Assembly (NCBI GenBank): GCA_025774935.1
Contig: JALGZK010000006.1
Span: 1 to 64,000 of the forward strand
DNA length: 64,000 nt
Reading direction: 5' to 3'
Source: a bacterium
Lineage (GTDB): Bacteria > Joyebacterota > Joyebacteria > Joyebacterales > Joyebacteraceae
The notes under the pieces are model-generated. The model saw only the letters and a list, made by a program, of their open reading frames with translations. It was not told the DNA's origin and ran no database searches. The position numbers and the translations under genes are program-made. Below are positions 33,963 through 42,551 of this stretch, piece after piece (the first letter of the stretch is position 1; each line of letters begins with the position of its first letter).

Positions 33963-36608
33963 TTGGGTACCGGCGAGAGCGGGACGGAGTCCAGTGCCCG
34001 AAACGGGCGGAGCCGCGCGCGGTTCACGAGCCGTGAGATCGCCATCCTCGGTCTCATGGCTGCGCTCTGGGGCGTCATCGAGATCACCGTCGGCGGGATG
34101 ATCAAGCCGTGGCGCGTCCCTTTCGGCGGAGCCCTGCTCGCGAGCTTCGGGGTCGTCATACTCCTGACCGCCAGGGCCAACGTCCCCGGGCGATGGTCGA
34201 CACTCCTCGTCGGAATAGTCGCGGCCGGCATCAGGTTCACATCCGGGTTCGCTGCCGCCCAGTTCGCGGCAATCGGCATCATCGTCGAGGCGCTCATCGT
34301 CGAGCTCGTGCTCACCTTCTCGCCTCGGCAGAAGCAGGCCGCGAGGATGCTCGCGGGGATTCTGGCGGTCCTCTGGGCCCTCGTTCATCCGTTTCTCGTG
34401 CAGGGCTACATCGCGGGTATCGGGCCGGCCACGATGTACAGAGACACCATCGGGCGGATCGCCGGCTCCGCGTCGCCCGGTGCGGGTCAGGCACTCCTCG
34501 TACTCTTCTTCCTCATCGTCGTCCACACAGCACTGGGGGTGAGCGCCGTGCTGTTCGTCGACAAGATCCTCCTGGCGCCAGGACGTCGCGCCGGCGTGCC
34601 CATCGGACGCAAGCTCTCGGGTCGTGGCAGACACAAGAGCCGGCCGCCCGGTTCGGGCGGGGCGGGCGGCGGCACCGCGGCCGGGATCGTCGCGATCGCG
34701 GCCGCACTCCTTCTCGCCGCCGCGCCCGGCGCTCGCGCTCAGGACGCGGGGCCCTCCCTCGGGGCGGGCAACGGAGCGGCGGAGACGACAGACGCGGGCG
34801 CGAAGCCGATCTACGCGCTCCCCGAGATCACCGTCTTCGGCTCGCGGCTCTTCGGGCCGTACTCGGTATTCGAGATCGACGAGGGCGATATCCAGGACGT
34901 CGGCGCGGACAACCTCGCCGAGGCGCTCGAGCTCGTGCCCGGGATGGTCGTCAGGACCGACTCGAGGGGGGAGGCCCGGCTCTCCACGCGAGGGCTCGGC
35001 GAGCGCGAGATGGTTGTCACGGTTGACGGCGTGCCGATCTCGGACCCGTACACGGGATCGGTCAGCTCCCAGATGGTGCTCTCGGGCGCGATGGGCGCCG
35101 TGAACGTCACGAAGGGCCCTGCGGCGAGCGTCTACGGCGCGAACGCGATCGGCGGGGTCGTCGCGGTCACCACGGCGGGCCTCGGGCGGACGGGCATCGG
35201 CTTCCAGCTCGTCGCCGGGAACGACGGGCGCTACTCGGGCTACGTCACCGGAAGCGGCAGCGTCGGACCCGTCCACCTCTCCGGTGGAGTCGCGGCCAAC
35301 TCGCGGTCGGATTTCACGCTCCCCGAGTCCTACGAGCCGGAGGACTGGGAGGACGGCGGGACCCGTGACTACTCCAGCGGCGAAGAGCTGCTCCTGTGGA
35401 GCAACGCCTCCTGGGGTCTCGGAGAGAACGCCGACGCCTCCGTCTCCGTCCAGGTGGCCGACGGGCGGCGCGACGTCCCGGCCTCGACGAGTTCGTCCCG
35501 CCCGCGCTACTGGCGGTTCCCGTACTGGCGGGAGGTGAGGACCATCGGCTCCGTCGACTGGAGGCCGGACGAGTTCCTGTTCGTCGAGGGGAAGCTGTTC
35601 TACGGAACGAACAACAACCAGCTCGCCGCCTACAGCGACTTCGACCGAACCGATCCCACGTGGCTCTCGACCGTCTCGAACGAGGCGTACGGGGGCTACT
35701 TCTTCTCGGAGTACCTGGGCATCGAGGGACACAAGCTCTCGGCGGGACTGAACCTGAGGGAGGACATCGCCGGACTCCAGCGCGACGTCGAGCTCGACTG
35801 GAACCAGTACGAGTCGACGACGATGTCGCTCTTCGGCCAGGACGTCTTCCGTCTCGGGAAGTCGAACCGCGTGGCTCTCGCGCTCAACACCGACCTCATG
35901 GCCGGCGAGGAGCGCTTCCTAGTGAGCGTGAACCCGCAGGCGTCGTGGTCGCGCGCGCTCCCGGCCGGGTACGGGCTCCGGCTCCTCGGCGGACTCAAGA
36001 CGCGCTTCCCGACGCTCAAGGAGTGGTTCAGCCCGGAGATCGGGAACCCGGACCTCAGACCCGAGAAGTGCGCGGCGGTCGAGGCGGAACTGTCAAAGCG
36101 GACGACTGCCGGCTCGCGGTTCTCGCTCCTGTTGTTCGAGCAGTGGGTCCGTGACATGATAGTGACCTCGGGCTGGGGCGAGCCGGCGAGAAACCTCGGC
36201 TCCGTCACGTCATGGGGCGCCGAGTTCGGAGCCGAGCACCATGTGACGAGGGACTTCCGGGTCGACGTGAGCCTGGCCCTCACGTCGGCGCGCGACGACG
36301 ACACAAAGGACCCGGTCCCCCTAGTTCCGCGGACGACCGGGGCGGTAGGCGCCTCGTACCGGCACGGGCCGTACCAGGCCATCGCGCGGGTCGCCAGGGT
36401 GGGCGCGAGGAGCGACGGCAGAGGCGGGAGTCTCCCCGCGCACGTCCTCACGGACCTCCGCGGGGTAGTCGAGACGAGATGGGGCAACTTCTTTGCCGGC
36501 GTCGAGAACCTGTTCGACGTGCTCTACGAGGACGAGATTGGGTTCCCGCAGCCCGGGAGGAGATTCGAGGTGGGCGTCATGCGGGACCTCTACACGCAGG
36601 ACCCTTGA
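33963..36608 (+). CDS. Fusion: ECF-type S-component-like membrane domain + TonB-dependent receptor
   Basis: One open frame of 881 codons from a TTG at 33963 (GAGGAG just upstream; start uncertain). Residues of about 24-205 hold five or six membrane helices arranged like an energy-coupling-factor substrate-binding (S) component: REIAILGLMAALWGVIEI, FTSGFAAAQFAAIG, LAVLWALVHPFLVQGYIAGI. Then comes a basic linker and, at about 238-258, a second signal-peptide-like segment AAGIVAIAAALLLAAAPG ending ARAQ. A TonB-dependent receptor follows: plug at about 283-400 (LAEALELVPGMVVRT, STRGLGEREMVVTVDGVP, GANAIGGVVAVTT), then a beta-barrel to the C-terminus (VENLFDVLYEDEIGFPQPGR). The halves belong in different membranes. 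Either the product is cut at the internal signal site, translation starts again near GTG 34596, or a stop was lost. Substrate probably a vitamin or metal cofactor, by family only. Confidence 0.72.
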   Translation: MGTGESGTESSARNGRSRARFTSREIAILGLMAALWGVIEITVGGMIKPWRVPFGGALLASFGVVILLTARANVPGRWSTLLVGIVAAGIRFTSGFAAAQFAAIGIIVEALIVELVLTFSPRQKQAARMLAGILAVLWALVHPFLVQGYIAGIGPATMYRDTIGRIAGSASPGAGQALLVLFFLIVVHTALGVSAVLFVDKILLAPGRRAGVPIGRKLSGRGRHKSRPPGSGGAGGGTAAGIVAIAAALLLAAAPGARAQDAGPSLGAGNGAAETTDAGAKPIYALPEITVFGSRLFGPYSVFEIDEGDIQDVGADNLAEALELVPGMVVRTDSRGEARLSTRGLGEREMVVTVDGVPISDPYTGSVSSQMVLSGAMGAVNVTKGPAASVYGANAIGGVVAVTTAGLGRTGIGFQLVAGNDGRYSGYVTGSGSVGPVHLSGGVAANSRSDFTLPESYEPEDWEDGGTRDYSSGEELLLWSNASWGLGENADASVSVQVADGRRDVPASTSSSRPRYWRFPYWREVRTIGSVDWRPDEFLFVEGKLFYGTNNNQLAAYSDFDRTDPTWLSTVSNEAYGGYFFSEYLGIEGHKLSAGLNLREDIAGLQRDVELDWNQYESTTMSLFGQDVFRLGKSNRVALALNTDLMAGEERFLVSVNPQASWSRALPAGYGLRLLGGLKTRFPTLKEWFSPEIGNPDLRPEKCAAVEAELSKRTTAGSRFSLLLFEQWVRDMIVTSGWGEPARNLGSVTSWGAEFGAEHHVTRDFRVDVSLALTSARDDDTKDPVPLVPRTTGAVGASYRHGPYQAIARVARVGARSDGRGGSLPAHVLTDLRGVVETRWGNFFAGVENLFDVLYEDEIGFPQPGRRFEVGVMRDLYTQDP

Positions 36609-36738
36609 CCGGAAACGGTCCCCGTCCCTGAGCATCTAAGTAAATGAGTGCGTATTCAGGGGCGGAGCGGGATCGGCGCAGAACGCGCCGGCTCTGGCCG
36701 TCCATCCGATCGGGCGTTGAGGAACGGAGTTCGACGAG

Positions 36739-37320
36739 ATGAGCGTGACGACAGGGTGGGGGAAGACAGCGAGGGCGGTCGCGGCGGCAGTGATGCTCGT
36801 CGCGGTCGCGTTGACGACATCGGCGTGGGGCGCGGACGGCGTCCGGGTCGAGGGGGAGGACTACAACCTCTACGGCTCGCACAACATTGGCGGCTACCCC
36901 ATCAGCACCGAGTACTGCGGCAGCGCGAGTCAGTACTTCGCGGCCGACGGCATCGACCTTCCGGGCGAGTGGATCATGCTCGAGGTGATGGTCGAGGAGA
37001 CGGGCTGCTACGACGTCACTGTCGCGTACCAGTCCTACTTCCAGAACGCCGTCGGGCTCAGGCTCAGGGTGGTCGACTATCCCGAGCCGGGTCAGTCTGT
37101 CGTCTCGGACTTCACGCTCACGGAGGGCTACGGATTCGGGTGAGGCCCCTTCTCGATGAGCGCCGGCGGCGCTCAGGTGTGTCTCGAGCCTGGGGTCTAC
37201 ATGTTCCTCATCGAACACCTCTCCGGTGACCGGGCAAGGGTCGACTACGTGGAATTCGTGCTGATGGACACTCCTGTCGAGCGATCGACGTGGGGTTCCA
37301 TCAAGAACATGTACCGCTAG
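36739..37320 (+). CDS. Secreted CBM6-like protein with in-frame TGA and WGxIKxxYR tail
   Basis: The frame from ATG 36739 to TAG 37320 is open except for one TGA at 37141-37143 (codon 135). A signal peptide (AAAVMLVAVALTTSAWG) is followed by a carbohydrate-binding-module-like fold, CBM6-type by its opening (VRVEGEDYNLYGSHNIGGYP) and by IDLPGEWIMLEVMVEETGCY. After the TGA the same frame continues with coding-like residues (VCLEPGVYMFLIEH, RVDYVEFVL), as such modules end, and finishes in TPVERSTWGSIKNMYR. The tail proves the downstream part is, or recently was, coding. An 8-bp hairpin with loop GGC begins 13 nt after the TGA, so selenocysteine insertion is possible; a nonsense mutation or sequencing error is the alternative. 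Followed 52 nt later by the OM barrel gene. Confidence 0.68.
37157..37175 (+). promoter_or_regulatory. Hairpin downstream of in-frame TGA, possible SECIS
   Basis: TGAGCGCC / GGCGCTCA, perfect 8 bp, loop GGC (37165-37167). The loop lies 21 nt after the TGA at 37141-37143. In DNA this GC-rich, chance hairpins are common. Confidence 0.4.
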
Positions 37321-37372
37321 CGGATTTCCGAAGCAGTTCGGCCGGACAACCCTGCGTCAACGGGGAGGGTGA

Positions 37373-38542
37373 ATGCGATATCTGCACATCTGCGTTGTGG
37401 CAATCTTGCTCTGCGCCGCGGTCGCTTACGCTGACCTCACGCACATCACGATCGGTGACATCCCCCGAACCAACACCCACTTCCTGAACTCAACCGAGGC
37501 GGCGCTCGCGCGCGCGAACGTCGCGGTCGGCGGGCTCAACGCCTACTTCTACAATCCCGCCTGCGCGTCCGACGTGATGGGTGCGGAGGGCGAGGCGACG
37601 GTCAGGTACAACGTCAAGAACCGCGACTACCTGCCACGGGACCTCAGCGTATCGGAGGACGGCTTCAACTTCCCGCAGGCCGTTGCGGCCAAGGGGTCGG
37701 CCCAGTGGGTCTTCGGGATCGGCTACTCGAACCCGTCGCACAGGAATGTCGAGATCTCCGGACGCTACACGCCGGAGGGAATGCCGACCGAGAGCTACAC
37801 CGGCAAGTTCACGGGCGACGTCAGATTCTTCGAAGCCATCGCTGCGGTCAGCATCGGCGAAGGCGGGCAGGGCGGCTTCGGGATCGCGGCCGGCCTCGCA
37901 ACGCTGACCGAGTCGGCGCGCGAGACCCACGACGGAAGCAATCTGGAGTCGGCGAACCTCGACGGGTCGGCGGCGTCGATCGCGCTTGGGTTCACCTACG
38001 ACGTCACCGAGCAGATCGGCATCGGTCTCGGCTACCGCTGGGGGACCCAGTTCGACGTCGACGGGGACTGGGACTTCGACGACCCCGACACCCTGGGGCA
38101 GACGGGCGACGTCAGCGGGACATCGAAGACGGCTCCCATCGGCGTCGCTGGAGTGAGGTTCAGCCCGTCGGAGAAGTACGATCTCTACCTCAGCTACATC
38201 CACGAGGGCTGGGACGAGGCGTCGGCATCCGTCTCTTCCCACTCCGACAACGGGGGGAGCAGGGACGAGTTCGACAAGCCGCTAAGGACGATCGCACTGG
38301 GCGCCGAGGGGAAGTTCTCCGAAGGGAAGTACGTCGCCCGTCTCGGTGCTGCGTTCCAGCTCGAGAGTGGCATCGAAGGCGCTCTGATCCCCGCGTACTC
38401 GTTCGGACTGGGAGGCGTCTGGAACTTCACCCAGTACGCGTTCGAGACCGCGATCACGCTGGAGCAGTTCGACCTGAACGGAGACGTCTCCGGACAGACC
38501 ACGAACTACGGGTTCTACTTCACCGTGGCATACAGGCTCTAA
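37373..38542 (+). CDS. Outer-membrane beta-barrel protein, FadL/PorV-like
   Basis: A 389-aa exported protein; ATG at 37373 follows GGGGAGGGTGA. The signal peptide is ICVVAILLCAAVAYA. The mature start (AALARANVAVGGLNAYFYNPA) matches the FadL/PorV-type opening in which an Asn-Pro-Ala segment precedes the first strands. The remainder alternates polar and aromatic residues in long amphipathic strands such as IGLGYRWGTQFDVDGDW, YDLYLSYIHEG and TNYGFYFTVAYRL, with the usual C-terminal aromatic-rich strand. Probably a pore or OM assembly protein. It lies 52 nt after the CBM-like gene with no promoter between, so co-transcription is likely. Confidence 0.83.
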   Translation: MRYLHICVVAILLCAAVAYADLTHITIGDIPRTNTHFLNSTEAALARANVAVGGLNAYFYNPACASDVMGAEGEATVRYNVKNRDYLPRDLSVSEDGFNFPQAVAAKGSAQWVFGIGYSNPSHRNVEISGRYTPEGMPTESYTGKFTGDVRFFEAIAAVSIGEGGQGGFGIAAGLATLTESARETHDGSNLESANLDGSAASIALGFTYDVTEQIGIGLGYRWGTQFDVDGDWDFDDPDTLGQTGDVSGTSKTAPIGVAGVRFSPSEKYDLYLSYIHEGWDEASASVSSHSDNGGSRDEFDKPLRTIALGAEGKFSEGKYVARLGAAFQLESGIEGALIPAYSFGLGGVWNFTQYAFETAITLEQFDLNGDVSGQTTNYGFYFTVAYRL

Positions 38543-38550
38543 CCACGAGG

Positions 38551-38583
38551 GGGCGCCTCCGGATTCTCCGTCCGGAGGCGCCC
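38551..38583 (+). terminator. Intrinsic hairpin between OM barrel gene and mnmA
   Basis: GGGCGCCTCCGGA / TCCGGAGGCGCCC, perfect 13 bp. It ends only 12 nt before the mnmA ATG, and no separate mnmA promoter is visible. Confidence 0.75.
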
Positions 38584-38595
38584 ACTTCCGACGAC

Positions 38596-39660
38596 ATGAG
38601 AATCGCGGTAGCCATGAGCGGCGGAGTCGACAGCTCCGTCGCTGCGTACATGCTGAAGCGGCAGGGGCACGAGGTCCTCGGTCTCACGATGAAGATCTGG
38701 ACCTGCGACGAGGACGCCCCCGTCGATCCTCGCGTCTGCTGCGGTCCCGCGGCGATCAGCGACGCGCGCCGGGTCGCCGAGGAGATCGGGATCCGGCACT
38801 ACGTGGTCGGGATGCGCGGTGTCTTCGAGGAACTGGTCATCGACCACTTCGTCGCCGAGTACGCGCGCGGGCGCACTCCGAACCCGTGCGTGCGCTGCAA
38901 CCGATACGTCAAGTTCGAGCCGCTCCTCGCGAAGGCTGACGCACTCGGAGCGACACACCTCGCGACGGGACACCACGCGATCGTCGAGTCCGGTCCCGAC
39001 GGTCGCTTCGCGCTCAGGCGGGCGAAGGACGCGCGAAAGGACCAGACGTACTTCCTCTACTCCATGACCCCGGACCAGCTCGCTCGCGTGCTCATGCCGA
39101 TCGGGAGGCTCACGAAGGACGAGGTCCGAGCCCTCGCGCGCGAAGCGGGCCTTCCCGTCGCCGACCGTCCCGAGAGCCAGGACGTGTGCTTCGTCCCGGG
39201 TGGAGACATCGGGGAGCTCATCGCCGAGCGGCTCCCGTCGGCGCTCGAGCCGGGGCCGATCGAGGACCTCGACGGACGCGTGCTCGGCGAGCACCGCGGC
39301 ATCGCGCGGTACACGATAGGGCAGAGGAGCGGCCTCGGGCTCGCGCGGCCGCGTCCGGCCTACGTCGTTCGCATCGACCGGCCGCGGAACGTGGTCGTAG
39401 TGAGTGACGACGAGGACCTGTTCGCCGACTCGCTCACCGCCGACGAGCTCTCGTGGATCGCGGGCGAGCCGCCGGCGGCGGAGTTCCGGACCAGCGCGAA
39501 GGTCCGCTACGCCGCGCGCCCGGCGCCCGCCGCGGTCGAGGTCGTCGGAGATGAGGCGAGAGTCAGTTTCGACGAGCCAGAGCGCGCGCTCGCGCCGGGT
39601 CAGGCGGTCGTGTTCTACGACGGAGACCGCGTGCTCGGAGGTGGCACGATCCGGGGGTGA
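38596..39660 (+). CDS. mnmA: MnmA, tRNA-specific 2-thiouridylase
   Basis: A 354-aa cytoplasmic enzyme that puts sulfur on U34 of tRNA-Lys, -Glu and -Gln, taking it from a persulfide relay and using ATP. The PP-loop is SGGVDSS (residues 8-14). The catalytic Cys pair is visible: one in NPCVRCN (about residue 98) and the other in QDVCFVPGGD (about residue 197). IGQRSGLG is the conserved segment of the central domain. Length is near E. coli MnmA (368 aa). No Shine-Dalgarno is apparent, and a strong hairpin ends 12 nt upstream of the ATG, an unusual 5' context. Confidence 0.96.
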   Translation: MRIAVAMSGGVDSSVAAYMLKRQGHEVLGLTMKIWTCDEDAPVDPRVCCGPAAISDARRVAEEIGIRHYVVGMRGVFEELVIDHFVAEYARGRTPNPCVRCNRYVKFEPLLAKADALGATHLATGHHAIVESGPDGRFALRRAKDARKDQTYFLYSMTPDQLARVLMPIGRLTKDEVRALAREAGLPVADRPESQDVCFVPGGDIGELIAERLPSALEPGPIEDLDGRVLGEHRGIARYTIGQRSGLGLARPRPAYVVRIDRPRNVVVVSDDEDLFADSLTADELSWIAGEPPAAEFRTSAKVRYAARPAPAAVEVVGDEARVSFDEPERALAPGQAVVFYDGDRVLGGGTIRG

Positions 39661-39709
39661 TCCCGGTCCTCGCGCCGAGGCCCGCTCCCACGTTCCATCA
39701 CACGACCCC

Positions 39710-39738
39710 TTGGCAACTTCGAGTGATGGTGCTACAAT
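39710..39738 (+). promoter_or_regulatory. Sigma-70-type promoter of nucleotidyltransferase gene
   Basis: TTGGCA, 17 bp, TACAAT; predicted start near 39745, about 39 nt upstream of the GTG at 39784. Confidence 0.75.
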
Positions 39739-39783
39739 GATCCCAGAAGCGGGGTCCGACCGATCTCCTGGAGGTGTGAAGGG

Positions 39784-40524
39784 GTGAAGGCCGTCGTCCT
39801 TGCCGCAGGCAAGGGAACGCGGATGGGCGAGATCACCGACTCGATCCCGAAGCCCATGGTGATGGTCGGCGACAGACCCGTGCTCTGGCACGTCCTCACA
39901 GCGCTTGCGGGCGCCGGCGTGACCGAGGCGGCGATCGTCGTGGGCTACATGGCCGAGTCGATACGGTCGTACTTCGGCAGCGGCGCCGATGTCGGGGTTC
40001 CGCTCTCGTACTTCGTCCAGGAGGTGCAGGACGGGACGGGGAGGGCGGCGGACCCGGCACGCGAGTACCTCAGCGGCGGTCCGTTCTTCCACGCTTTCGG
40101 CGACATCCTCACCGAGCCTTCCGCGTACCGGGCGATGGCGCGCTCCTTTCGAGAGACACCGACCGACCTCCTACTCGCCGTTCGCCACGTCGACGACCCG
40201 TCACGGTTCGGAGTCGTCGAACTCGATGGCGAACACATCACGGGGATCGTCGAGAAGCCGGCGCCGGGCACGGAGCCATCGAACCTGGTGAACGCCGGTG
40301 TCTTCATCAGCACTCCTCTGTTCTTCGACTACACGGCGAGGCTCGAGCTCTCGCCGAGAGGTGAATACGAGCTGCCGGACGCTTTCCGGATGATGATCGA
40401 CGACGAACGCGTCGTCCGCTGCCACAAGCTGGACTCCGACTGGCGCGACATCGGAACGCCGGAGGATCTGGAGGCGGCCCACCGAGAGCACGGAGGGGCG
40501 GACGAAGCGATTCCGGACTCGTAG
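39784..40524 (+). CDS. Sugar-1-phosphate nucleotidyltransferase
   Basis: A 246-aa cytoplasmic enzyme of the NTP_transferase family, activating a sugar-1-phosphate to an NDP-sugar. The nucleotide-binding signature is LAAGKGTRMGEITDSIPKPM (residues 6-25). Other family marks are FFHAFGDIL (metal-binding Asp), VVELDGEHITGIVEKP and NAGVFI. RmlA, GlmU and GDP-mannose pyrophosphorylase domains are close relatives; substrate cannot be fixed by eye. GTG at 39784 follows GGAGG. The two Cys-rich tagged genes start 39 nt downstream without a promoter and may be co-transcribed. Confidence 0.92.
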   Translation: MKAVVLAAGKGTRMGEITDSIPKPMVMVGDRPVLWHVLTALAGAGVTEAAIVVGYMAESIRSYFGSGADVGVPLSYFVQEVQDGTGRAADPAREYLSGGPFFHAFGDILTEPSAYRAMARSFRETPTDLLLAVRHVDDPSRFGVVELDGEHITGIVEKPAPGTEPSNLVNAGVFISTPLFFDYTARLELSPRGEYELPDAFRMMIDDERVVRCHKLDSDWRDIGTPEDLEAAHREHGGADEAIPDS

Positions 40525-40563
40525 CGGTCATTCCCGAAGTACATCGAAAGGGAGGTGAGCACC

Positions 40564-41052
40564 ATGAAGGGGATCGCCGTCGCAGCGGCAACCGTCGTGC
40601 TCTTCCTCACGTCTCTCGCAGCGGCGCAGGAATGCGGCGAGTCCGTCGTGTTCACAACGTCGCCGGGAACGATCGAGCTTCACCACAACCAGAGCGAGTA
40701 CAACTGCTGTTCGTGGATAGGGTTCGACGTGCTTCACGACGCATTCTCGATCGAGGTGGTGGAGTGGGAGCACCTCAACTACGGGGGGTGCGACTGCCAC
40801 TGCTGCATGGACACGAACGTCGAGATCGGTGGGCTCGAGCCCGGCGAGTACACCGTGACACTGTGGAAGAACACCGAGCACGGTGGCATGGAGTTCGTCG
40901 GCGTCTGGACCGTCGAGGTCAGCGGGGAGTCGGAGCCTTACGTCTACGCGACCTTCGCCCCCTGCGAGTCGACCGACATCGACGGCGAGCACGAGAGCTG
41001 GGGCGCAATCAAGGGCTCGTACAGGAACGGGAACAGGAGGGACCGCAGATGA
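40564..41052 (+). CDS. Small Cys-rich secreted protein with WGxIKxxYR tail (extended), paralogue A
   Basis: A 162-aa exported protein; ATG at 40564 follows GGGAGG. The signal peptide is AVAAATVVLFLTSLAAA. The mature part is a single beta-rich domain of unknown family with an unusual Cys pattern: SEYNCCSWIGFDV and GGCDCHCCMD, followed by IGGLEPGEYTVTLW. It ends in ESWGAIKGSYR, but here the tail is followed by eight extra residues (NGNRRDRR): the frame runs on to a TGA that overlaps the ATG of paralogue B by 4 bp. The tandem neighbour ends exactly at the tail. Metal binding or disulfide crosslinking is possible; function unknown. Confidence 0.82.
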   Translation: MKGIAVAAATVVLFLTSLAAAQECGESVVFTTSPGTIELHHNQSEYNCCSWIGFDVLHDAFSIEVVEWEHLNYGGCDCHCCMDTNVEIGGLEPGEYTVTLWKNTEHGGMEFVGVWTVEVSGESEPYVYATFAPCESTDIDGEHESWGAIKGSYRNGNRRDRR

Positions 41053-41525
41053 GACGCGCAGTTCCGCTCGCACTCATCGCGGTACTGACGCTGACCACGC
41101 TGGCTTCCGCGCAGTTCTGCGAGGAGGCGGTCGAGGTCACGGCCGGCCCGGGCACGATCTACGTCGACCACTCGAACGCGGAGTTCAACTGCTGCTCCTG
41201 GACCGACGTCGACGTCGCCCACGAGGGCTACAGCATCGTCGTGACCGAGTATGAGAGGTTCGAGGAAGGACCCTGCTTCTGCTTCTGCTGCTTCGAGGTC
41301 TCCGCGAGCGTCTCGGGCCTCGATCCGGGTGACTACGAGGTCGAGGTCGTCAAGGCCTACGACAACTTCGACGGATCCTGGACGTACGAGCCGCTCGGAG
41401 TCTGGTTCGTGACGGTCGGGGGGGAGTCCCTGCCGGCCGTCTTCACGAGCTACGTCCCCTGCGCGAACGTGGGCGCCGCATCGGGCCCCGCGAGCTGGGG
41501 CGTCATCAAGGCTCTCTATAGATAG
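41049..41525 (+). CDS. Small Cys-rich secreted protein with WGxIKxxYR tail, paralogue B
   Basis: A 158-aa exported protein, tandem paralogue of the preceding gene and translationally coupled to it (ATGA overlap). The signal peptide is LALIAVLTLTTLASA. The same landmarks recur: AEFNCCSWTDVDV, PCFCFCCFEV, VSGLDPGDYEVEV. It ends in SGPASWGVIKALYR, the shared tail without extension. The CC and CxCxCC clusters are conserved between the pair, so they are structural or metal-binding. Terminator follows at 41608-41634. Confidence 0.83.
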   Translation: MRRAVPLALIAVLTLTTLASAQFCEEAVEVTAGPGTIYVDHSNAEFNCCSWTDVDVAHEGYSIVVTEYERFEEGPCFCFCCFEVSASVSGLDPGDYEVEVVKAYDNFDGSWTYEPLGVWFVTVGGESLPAVFTSYVPCANVGAASGPASWGVIKALYR

Positions 41526-41607
41526 AGGGTCGTGCGACCGAAGGTCGGCGCGCGACGGCGGGCGGCTGAGAGGGCGGAGCGCCCGACGACGCGGCGTGTG
41601 AACGAGA

Positions 41608-41638
41608 GAAGGCCCCGGAGTGTCCGGGGCCTTCGTTT
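41608..41638 (+). terminator. Intrinsic terminator after Cys-rich pair
   Basis: GAAGGCCCCGGA, loop GTG, TCCGGGGCCTTC, followed by GTTT. Confidence 0.85.
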
Positions 41639-41718
41639 GGATTCTGTCCGGCCCCTCCGGCCCGGCCGTTGGGCGGATCCGTGTGCGAGCGAGGTCGGTC
41701 CTCAGTACGTCTGTCGGG

Positions 41719-42417
41719 TCAAGCCGTGAAGCGGTACCCGATTCCCCGGACGGTCGAGACGAGCTCGCGGCCCGTCGCCGCCCCCAGCTTCGAGCGGAGC
41801 CTGCTCACGAGTACGTCGACCGTTCTTCCGATCACGCCGTCCTCGTTCCCCCAAACGAGCTTCTTGAGCTCCTCCCTCGTGCAGGTGCGCTCTTCGTTCA
41901 GCACGAGGATCTGGAGGAACTTGAACTCCTTCTTCGTGAGCTCGACGTGTTTCCCCGATACCTCGACGGTCATCGTGACGGGGTCGATCATCACCTCGCC
42001 GCAGAGGATCTTCTCCGCGAAGCGCTCAGGAGCGTTGCCCTCGCTCAGATCGAACGCCTCGTTCACGAGCGTCACGATCTGGTCGACGTGCGACCAGCGC
42101 ATCACGGATCGTTCGGCGGACTCCTCCATCATGGCGGTGTCCTCGGCCGGAGTCCCCGGACCGGCGGCGACGATCGTCCTGATCGGTTCCTTGTCGCCGT
42201 TCGTCTCGAGGATGCGGGCGAGATCCCTGCCGCGCATGTCGGGTAGGGCCAGGCTCACGATGGCGAGGTCGGGACGTTCCATCTGAACGTACCGGAGAGC
42301 TTCCCTTCCGCTCTCGGCCTCCCAGGTCGCGTAGCCGGTGGCGCGGAGCGCGCTCGCGAGACGCTCCAGCGTCTGCGCGTCGCTGTCCGCAATCAGGATG
42401 TGCCTGACTTCCGACAT
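41719..42417 (-). CDS. OmpR/PhoB-type response regulator with Ser in place of phospho-acceptor Asp
   Basis: A 232-aa DNA-binding regulator; ATG at 42417 follows GGAGGAAG. The receiver domain (residues 5-120) has the acidic pair (ILIADSDAQ, Asp11/Asp13), but the phospho-acceptor position reads LAIVSLALPD, Ser55 instead of Asp. The C-terminal winged helix is of the OmpR class: VELTKKEFKFLQILVLNEER, TCTREELKKLVW, RTVDVLVSRLRSKL, TVRGIGYRF. It probably works without phosphorylation or through another signal. No histidine kinase is adjacent. Two palindromes lie upstream (42534-42545 and 42552-42579), possible operators. Confidence 0.88.
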   Translation of the reverse strand: MSEVRHILIADSDAQTLERLASALRATGYATWEAESGREALRYVQMERPDLAIVSLALPDMRGRDLARILETNGDKEPIRTIVAAGPGTPAEDTAMMEESAERSVMRWSHVDQIVTLVNEAFDLSEGNAPERFAEKILCGEVMIDPVTMTVEVSGKHVELTKKEFKFLQILVLNEERTCTREELKKLVWGNEDGVIGRTVDVLVSRLRSKLGAATGRELVSTVRGIGYRFTA

Positions 42418-42533
42418 TCGTCTTCCTCCACGGGGAGCGTCCCGTCCCTGCGCTAAAGGGCCGAGCTTCAGCGCTACGCCGTGTGTTGCTTGCAAGAGGT
42501 GTGCCCGGACGCGGACGCTCGGAACTGACCATC

Positions 42534-42545
42534 AGACAGCTGTCT
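42534..42545. promoter_or_regulatory. 12-bp perfect palindrome upstream of response regulator
   Basis: AGACAGCTGTCT, about 117 bp upstream of the regulator start. Possible operator; no bound protein known. Confidence 0.3.
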
Positions 42546-42551
42546 ACGCGC

